From contig CAYSPU010000275.1 in assembly GCA_964432995.1 (NCBI GenBank), positions 1-7,741 on the forward strand: a stretch of DNA of 7,741 bases, written 5' to 3'. Below are positions 4,236-7,741 of the stretch, piece after piece. Position numbers and translations under genes: made by a program. Position 1 is the stretch's first letter. Every line of letters begins with the position of its first letter. The notes beneath the pieces are model-generated. The model made no database searches and was not told where the DNA came from. It worked only from the letters and a program-made list of their open reading frames with translations. This DNA comes from CAYSPU01 sp964432995. Its GTDB lineage: Bacteria; Verrucomicrobiota; Verrucomicrobiia; Limisphaerales; JAHDYP01.

Positions 4236-6173
4236 CGCCGAAGACGTGTTCGAAGTCTCGACGGCGGGCGGCGTGCTTCCGAGCAATTCGCCGAGGTTGT
4301 AGTGGGTGTAACGGGTGTGGCTGGCGACGTTCCGGGAATCGGCGTTGGCGACCCAGAAGTCGAGGGACTCGGGGGCGAAGAGCGCGGAATGGATGTTCGA
4401 CTTCATGGCGACCGGACGTTCCATGAGGCGGCGGGCGCGTTCGGCGTCGATCCGACCGTGTTGTTCGCGGACCCGTTCGACGAGTTTTTCGTAGCGGTCG
4501 CCGGCGCTGAGGAGGACGGCATCGGGGACGGCGTGTGGGAGGCGCGGGTGGGTTTGGCCGGGCCGGACGAGTTCGAAGGTGGTGGGGGTGGCGGCGACGC
4601 CGACGGCACGGCGGCTGTTGCCGTCCGCGACGACGTAGTAGTATTCGCAAGTGCGGGGTCCGCGTCGGAGGATGTCAATGGCGGCGTCGAGGGTGTCGGC
4701 CTTTTCCATGACCTCGCGGAGGAGTTGGGCCATGGGTTTGCCGTCCCAGTTGCCTTCGCCGCGGCCGCCCATTTCGCCGATGGAGATGCGGCGTTCGTTC
4801 ATGGCGGTGACGGTGCCGACGAATCCGGCGTAGCCGACATTGGCCCAGGCGAAGCCGGTGTCGGGTTGGTGGACGATGACGACGGCATTGGGTTCGAGGC
4901 CGACGCCTTTGAGGTAGTCGAGGATGCGGCCGTGGTAGAGGCGTCCGTCGGAGGTGCTTTTGCCGAAGAGGGCGAAGCCGCTGCAGTGGAAGAGTTCGGG
5001 GAAGAAGTTGGCGAGGCGGACTTCCTCGGTTTCGAGATTGGCGGCGAGGGCGAGGGCGTCCATCTCGCGGAGGTAGCGAGGGTCGATGAAGGGGAGGAGG
5101 CGGCGTTGGGCTTCCTCGATTTCGCCGAAGAACCAGCGGCGTTTTTCGAGGGAGCTGCCGACGCCGACGCCGTAGAGGATTTTGTCGACGAGGTTATGGA
5201 CTTGGCGGCGGAGGAGGATGCCGTGCTGGCGGCCCATTTCTTCGGGGGTTCCCTTGAGGAAGAGGACTCGGGTGCCGTCGTGGTCTTCGAGGCGGCCGGC
5301 GCCTTCGGTGGCCAGGAGGCGGCGTTGGCCGTGGGCGGGTCCGAGCGGGGGGAGATTCTGGTTGAGGAGTGAGACGGCGGCTTTGAGGAAACGCTGCAGG
5401 TGGCTAAGGGCGACGGTTTCGGTGGTGGCATTGCCGTCCGAGGCGGGGCGCCATTTCTCGGCGGGCCACGGATCTTCGGATTGGATGTGGGAGCATTCGA
5501 CTTGCAGCCAGCGGCCCTGGGGATCGGCGAGGCGGAGGCGCATGGGGAGGAAGTCGGATTCGCGAATCCAGAGGTGGGCTTCGCCGTCGGGGAGTTGGCG
5601 GGCTTCGACGGCGGCCGGTTGGGGACGGAGTCTCAGTCCGCGGCAGGGAGTGTCGGCGATGGTCTCGGCGGGCAGGGATTCGACCTGGAGGAGCAAGGGC
5701 AGGAGCAGGATCTGTTCGCGGCTCAGGCCGAGGGCGATCGGGGCGAGGCGGGTGTCATCCTTCTTGTGGGGGAGGCTGGCGAAGCGGGGGAGGCCGGCGG
5801 AGCCGACCAGGGTGAAGGACTTGTCGGGGGCGGAGATCCAGAGCTGCTGGCCATCGCGTCCGAGGGCGATCCGTTCTCCCTGGATTTGGGCGGTGCAGCG
5901 GATGCGGTCGGGTGCCTGGAAGGCGAGGCTGATCTGTTCGCCCACGGGGCCGAGGCCCTGGCCGTCGGGGTTGGTGAGGCGCAGGCTGGCGGACCAGGTG
6001 CGCGGTGTGGAATCAGGAGGAGGCTCGACGGCAGTGGTGACCCGGGCGAACGCGGCGGCGAACCATTCCTGGGGGCTTTGGGGAGAGAGTTGGGCTTGAG
6101 CAAGGCAGGTGACACCCAGGCCCAGGAGGAACCAGCGAAGGGTGAGGGATGATCGTGGGTTGGGCGGGCGCAT
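4230..6173 (-). CDS. Exported C45-family Ntn-hydrolase with N-terminal LolA-like domain
   Basis: Predicted 647-aa protein. Residues 1 to about 28 form a signal peptide (LRWFLLGLGVTCLAQAQ). Residues about 35-240 look like a LolA/outer-membrane-lipoprotein-sorting-type beta fold (LAFQAPDRIRC, GRDGQQLWI, LWIRESDFLPMRLRLADPQGR). Residues about 300-615 match the C45 family (acyl-CoA:6-APA acyltransferase-like, autoproteolytic Ntn hydrolases): GTPEEMGRQHG at 308-318, the likely nucleophile Cys397 in HCSGFALFG, then DGRLYHGRILDY at 409-420 and EMGGRGEG at 467-474. By family analogy, self-cleavage before Cys397 would expose it as the N-terminal nucleophile and release the LolA-like part as a separate chain. 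Likely activity is amide or ester hydrolysis in the periplasm; the substrate is unknown. The ATG at 6173 was chosen for the signal peptide; no SD is visible. It is probably co-transcribed with the HDOD regulator 85 bp upstream. Confidence 0.85.
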   Translation of the reverse strand: MRPPNPRSSLTLRWFLLGLGVTCLAQAQLSPQSPQEWFAAAFARVTTAVEPPPDSTPRTWSASLRLTNPDGQGLGPVGEQISLAFQAPDRIRCTAQIQGERIALGRDGQQLWISAPDKSFTLVGSAGLPRFASLPHKKDDTRLAPIALGLSREQILLLPLLLQVESLPAETIADTPCRGLRLRPQPAAVEARQLPDGEAHLWIRESDFLPMRLRLADPQGRWLQVECSHIQSEDPWPAEKWRPASDGNATTETVALSHLQRFLKAAVSLLNQNLPPLGPAHGQRRLLATEGAGRLEDHDGTRVLFLKGTPEEMGRQHGILLRRQVHNLVDKILYGVGVGSSLEKRRWFFGEIEEAQRRLLPFIDPRYLREMDALALAANLETEEVRLANFFPELFHCSGFALFGKSTSDGRLYHGRILDYLKGVGLEPNAVVIVHQPDTGFAWANVGYAGFVGTVTAMNERRISIGEMGGRGEGNWDGKPMAQLLREVMEKADTLDAAIDILRRGPRTCEYYYVVADGNSRRAVGVAATPTTFELVRPGQTHPRLPHAVPDAVLLSAGDRYEKLVERVREQHGRIDAERARRLMERPVAMKSNIHSALFAPESLDFWVANADSRNVASHTRYTHYNLGELLGSTPPAVETSNTSSAR

Positions 6174-6200
6174 GATGCCGGGATTCGGTGGACCGCAGAC

Positions 6201-6220
6201 GGGATTGTGGGGTGGGGGGG
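6201..6220 (+). other. G-rich run with G-quadruplex potential
   Basis: Three runs, GGG (6201-6203), GGGG (6209-6212) and GGGGGGG (6214-6220), separated by 5 and 1 nt, satisfy a simple G-quadruplex pattern (four GGG tracts). The run lies in the 85-bp gap between the HDOD regulator and the C45 gene. The plus strand is the template strand there, so the transcript would be C-rich. Function is speculative in GC-rich DNA. Confidence 0.25.
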
Positions 6221-6258
6221 CGATCGTGTTGGGCCAGACGGCGGATGGGCGGATGGGT

Positions 6259-7494
6259 TCAGGATTTGTTCGCGTTCGTCTCCCAGGTGGCTACTTCGGT
6301 GGAGAGGTTCAGGCGCTCGATGTAGTCACGGTCACAGGAAGCGGCGAGGGGCGGATCCGAAGCGGGTGTAAGGCGTCCGTGAACGTAGTTGGCAATGTGG
6401 ACGGTGGAGAGGGCGCTGAAGTCGGTGGGTTCGCGGAGGCGCGGTTGGTGGTGCCAGGCGACGGCTTCGACGATGGGGCAAGGGAGTCCCCAGAGGCCGA
6501 GCAGGTAGGCGCCGATCTCGGCATGAGAGACGCCGACGACCTCGGCCTCGGCCTGCCATTGCGGTGTTTCCTGGCTGAAGGCGGTGTTGATGGATTTGCG
6601 GTAGAGTTCGGGGAAGCTGATGGCGAGGACGAGTTTGCCGACGTCGTGGAGGATACCGGCGGTGAAAGCGGCTTCGATGAGGCCGAGGTCACTCCCTTCG
6701 GAGGCGGCGATGCGGCGGGCCAGGAGGCCGGTGGCCATGCTGTGCTGCCAGAGACGTTCGATGGGAAAACCAGGCAGGCGCTCGGGCTCGAAGCGAGAGA
6801 AGACGTAGATCGAGAGGGCGAGGGCCTTGATGGTGCTGAAGCCGAGAATCTGGATGGCTTCAGCGGCGCTGTTCACGTGTTGAGCGACGCCGAAGAACGC
6901 CGAGTTGACCAACTGCAGCAGCTTGGCGGTGAGACTGATGTCGCGCGAGATGATCGCCGCCACGGATTCGGTGGTCGCGTGGGGAGAGGCCAGCTCCTTC
7001 ATGAGATCGTAGTAGAGCGACGGCAAGCTGGGCAAAGTATGGATGCGAGCGACGACGGCCTTCATCCGGTCGTTGCTCAGGAAGCGGTCCAGTGCCAGGA
7101 TCCGCTGCAGGGCGGCGCGGAGCGCGTTGATGTCGCAGGGTTTGGACAGATACTGGTGGACGGCGCCGACGGCGCGCATGACGACCTGTTGGTCGGCGTA
7201 ACCGGAGAGGATGATCCGGGCGGTGCGCGGGTAACGCTCCATGACGGAGTAGAGGAATTCCACCCCGTTCATTTCCGGCATGCGCATGTCCGAGACGACC
7301 ACATCGAACGGCTGCTCGGCCATCATCTGCAAGGCGGCGGGCCCGCTCTCGGCGAAGTGGGTATCCCACTCGGGCCCGATGCGGCGGCAGACCATTTTCA
7401 GCAGGTTCAGCACGGTGGTCTCGTCATCGACAAACAGAATCCGCTTGCGTGTGCTGCCCGTCACCGTGGCTGGGTTCGGCGGATTGGTTGGCAT
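6259..7494 (-). CDS. Response regulator with REC receiver and HDOD output domain
   Basis: Predicted 411-aa cytoplasmic signalling protein. Residues about 17-130 are a receiver domain with acidic pair Asp23-Asp24, phospho-acceptor Asp69 (VVVSDMRMPEMNG), Ser97 (ILSGYAD) and Lys118 (YLSKPCD), so phosphorylation is expected. Residues about 148-350 are an HDOD domain (ISRDISLTAKLLQLVNSAFFG, GILHDVGKL, SHAEIGAYLLGLWGLP, VAWHH). His251, His283-Asp284, His324 and His348-His349 resemble HD-type metal ligands, but there is no GYP motif. HDOD proteins are regulatory; cyclic-di-GMP phosphodiesterase activity is not implied. No histidine kinase gene is adjacent, so it is an orphan regulator here. I chose ATG 7494, with AAAGGA about 10 nt upstream; a TTG at 7536 in the same frame would add 14 residues. 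Confidence 0.92.
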   Translation of the reverse strand: MPTNPPNPATVTGSTRKRILFVDDETTVLNLLKMVCRRIGPEWDTHFAESGPAALQMMAEQPFDVVVSDMRMPEMNGVEFLYSVMERYPRTARIILSGYADQQVVMRAVGAVHQYLSKPCDINALRAALQRILALDRFLSNDRMKAVVARIHTLPSLPSLYYDLMKELASPHATTESVAAIISRDISLTAKLLQLVNSAFFGVAQHVNSAAEAIQILGFSTIKALALSIYVFSRFEPERLPGFPIERLWQHSMATGLLARRIAASEGSDLGLIEAAFTAGILHDVGKLVLAISFPELYRKSINTAFSQETPQWQAEAEVVGVSHAEIGAYLLGLWGLPCPIVEAVAWHHQPRLREPTDFSALSTVHIANYVHGRLTPASDPPLAASCDRDYIERLNLSTEVATWETNANKS

Positions 7495-7638
7495 CGGCGG
7501 GATTTCCTTTGGCGCTAGCTGCGGTTTCCCTGACAAACCATGGCCGGATTAAAGGCTGGCCGGTGTTCGAAGTAAAGCCGGCAGTGCGCCCCCGGATCCT
7601 CGCGCAAGTGGCGCTGGCGGTTCGGTCGTCCGTTCCTT

Positions 7639-7671
7639 CGGCCGGGGACGGCCGCAGCCCTCAGGTTGCGG
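7639..7671. repeat. Overlapping small hairpins upstream of the HDOD regulator
   Basis: CGGCCG occurs twice (7639-7644 and 7649-7654) around GGGA. Being self-complementary, it can form a 6-bp hairpin or act as a direct repeat. Overlapping it, CCGCA (7652-7656) pairs with TGCGG (7667-7671). These run into the larger inverted repeat that follows. The stretch lies in the non-coding DNA upstream of the HDOD gene (7495-7741), where I see no clear promoter. Confidence 0.45.
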
Positions 7672-7741
7672 ACCGCGGCTCGTCTTGAGCCGCAGCAAAG
7701 GGCGTGTGCGTTTTGCTGCGGGTCGAGAAGACCCGCGGTCC
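7670..7741. repeat. Large inverted repeat of two hairpin arms, REP-pair (BIME-like)
   Basis: Arm 1 (7670-7699) and the reverse complement of arm 2 (7712-7741) match at 26 of 30 positions, with a 12-nt spacer. Each arm is itself a hairpin with a perfect 7-bp stem and 5-nt loop: GCGGCTC/GAGCCGC (7675-7693) and GCGGGTC/GACCCGC (7718-7736). Two of the four differences are a paired change that keeps the stem intact; the other two fall in the loop. Two head-to-head palindromes are the layout of bacterial interspersed mosaic elements. Arm 2 reaches the window edge, so the element may continue. Confidence 0.75.

Noticed and set aside
4149..5372. Long plus-strand open frame opposite the C45 gene
   Set aside because: Its translation is a low-complexity Gly/Ala/Val/Glu/Asp string typical of the antisense of a GC-rich gene, and it starts inside the repeat block. 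The minus strand encodes a recognisable C45 protein.
6109..7518. Long plus-strand open frame opposite the REC-HDOD gene
   Set aside because: It is antisense to a clear response regulator, has low-complexity composition and no recognisable domain.

Overview
The window is a GC-rich bacterial chromosomal segment. It probably comes from a Verrucomicrobiota (Limisphaerales/Pedosphaera-like) or related PVC-group organism. The reasons are the protein families present: a short type II pseudopilin with an H-X9-DG C-terminal motif, a GH71/99-like secreted protein with a C-terminal CBM9-like domain, and a periplasmic C45-type hydrolase. The intergenic gaps are also full of short GC-rich palindromic repeats. 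The phylum is inferred from family knowledge; there is no rRNA or marker gene here.

Layout. Positions 1-257 hold repeats: two REP-like palindromes flank a 24-bp tandem repeat. From 258 to 2093 (+) runs a secreted or membrane-anchored GH71/99-like protein. A short convergent gap with a hairpin (2122-2153) separates it from a papain-like (C1A) exported cysteine protease at 2162-2956 (-). A 469-bp divergent gap (2957-3425) has no convincing gene but many hairpins and short tandem repeats. It ends in a hairpin that masks the ribosome binding site of a pseudopilin-like gene (3426-4118, +). The next gap, 4119-4229, is almost entirely repeats and inverted repeats. The C45-family Ntn-hydrolase with an N-terminal LolA-like domain (4230-6173, -) ends inside one of these repeats. 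Upstream of it on the same strand, 85 bp away, is a response regulator with an HDOD output domain (6259-7494, -). The window closes with a cluster of hairpins (7639-7741) that includes a large inverted repeat of two hairpin arms.

How the genes fit together. Four of the five proteins appear exported or envelope-associated; the fifth is a cytoplasmic signalling protein. The only plausible co-transcribed pair is the HDOD regulator and the C45 hydrolase. There is no obvious single pathway. The most distinctive feature is non-coding: a family of GTAG-plus-palindrome (REP-like) elements at gene edges, one of which supplies the stop codon of a gene.
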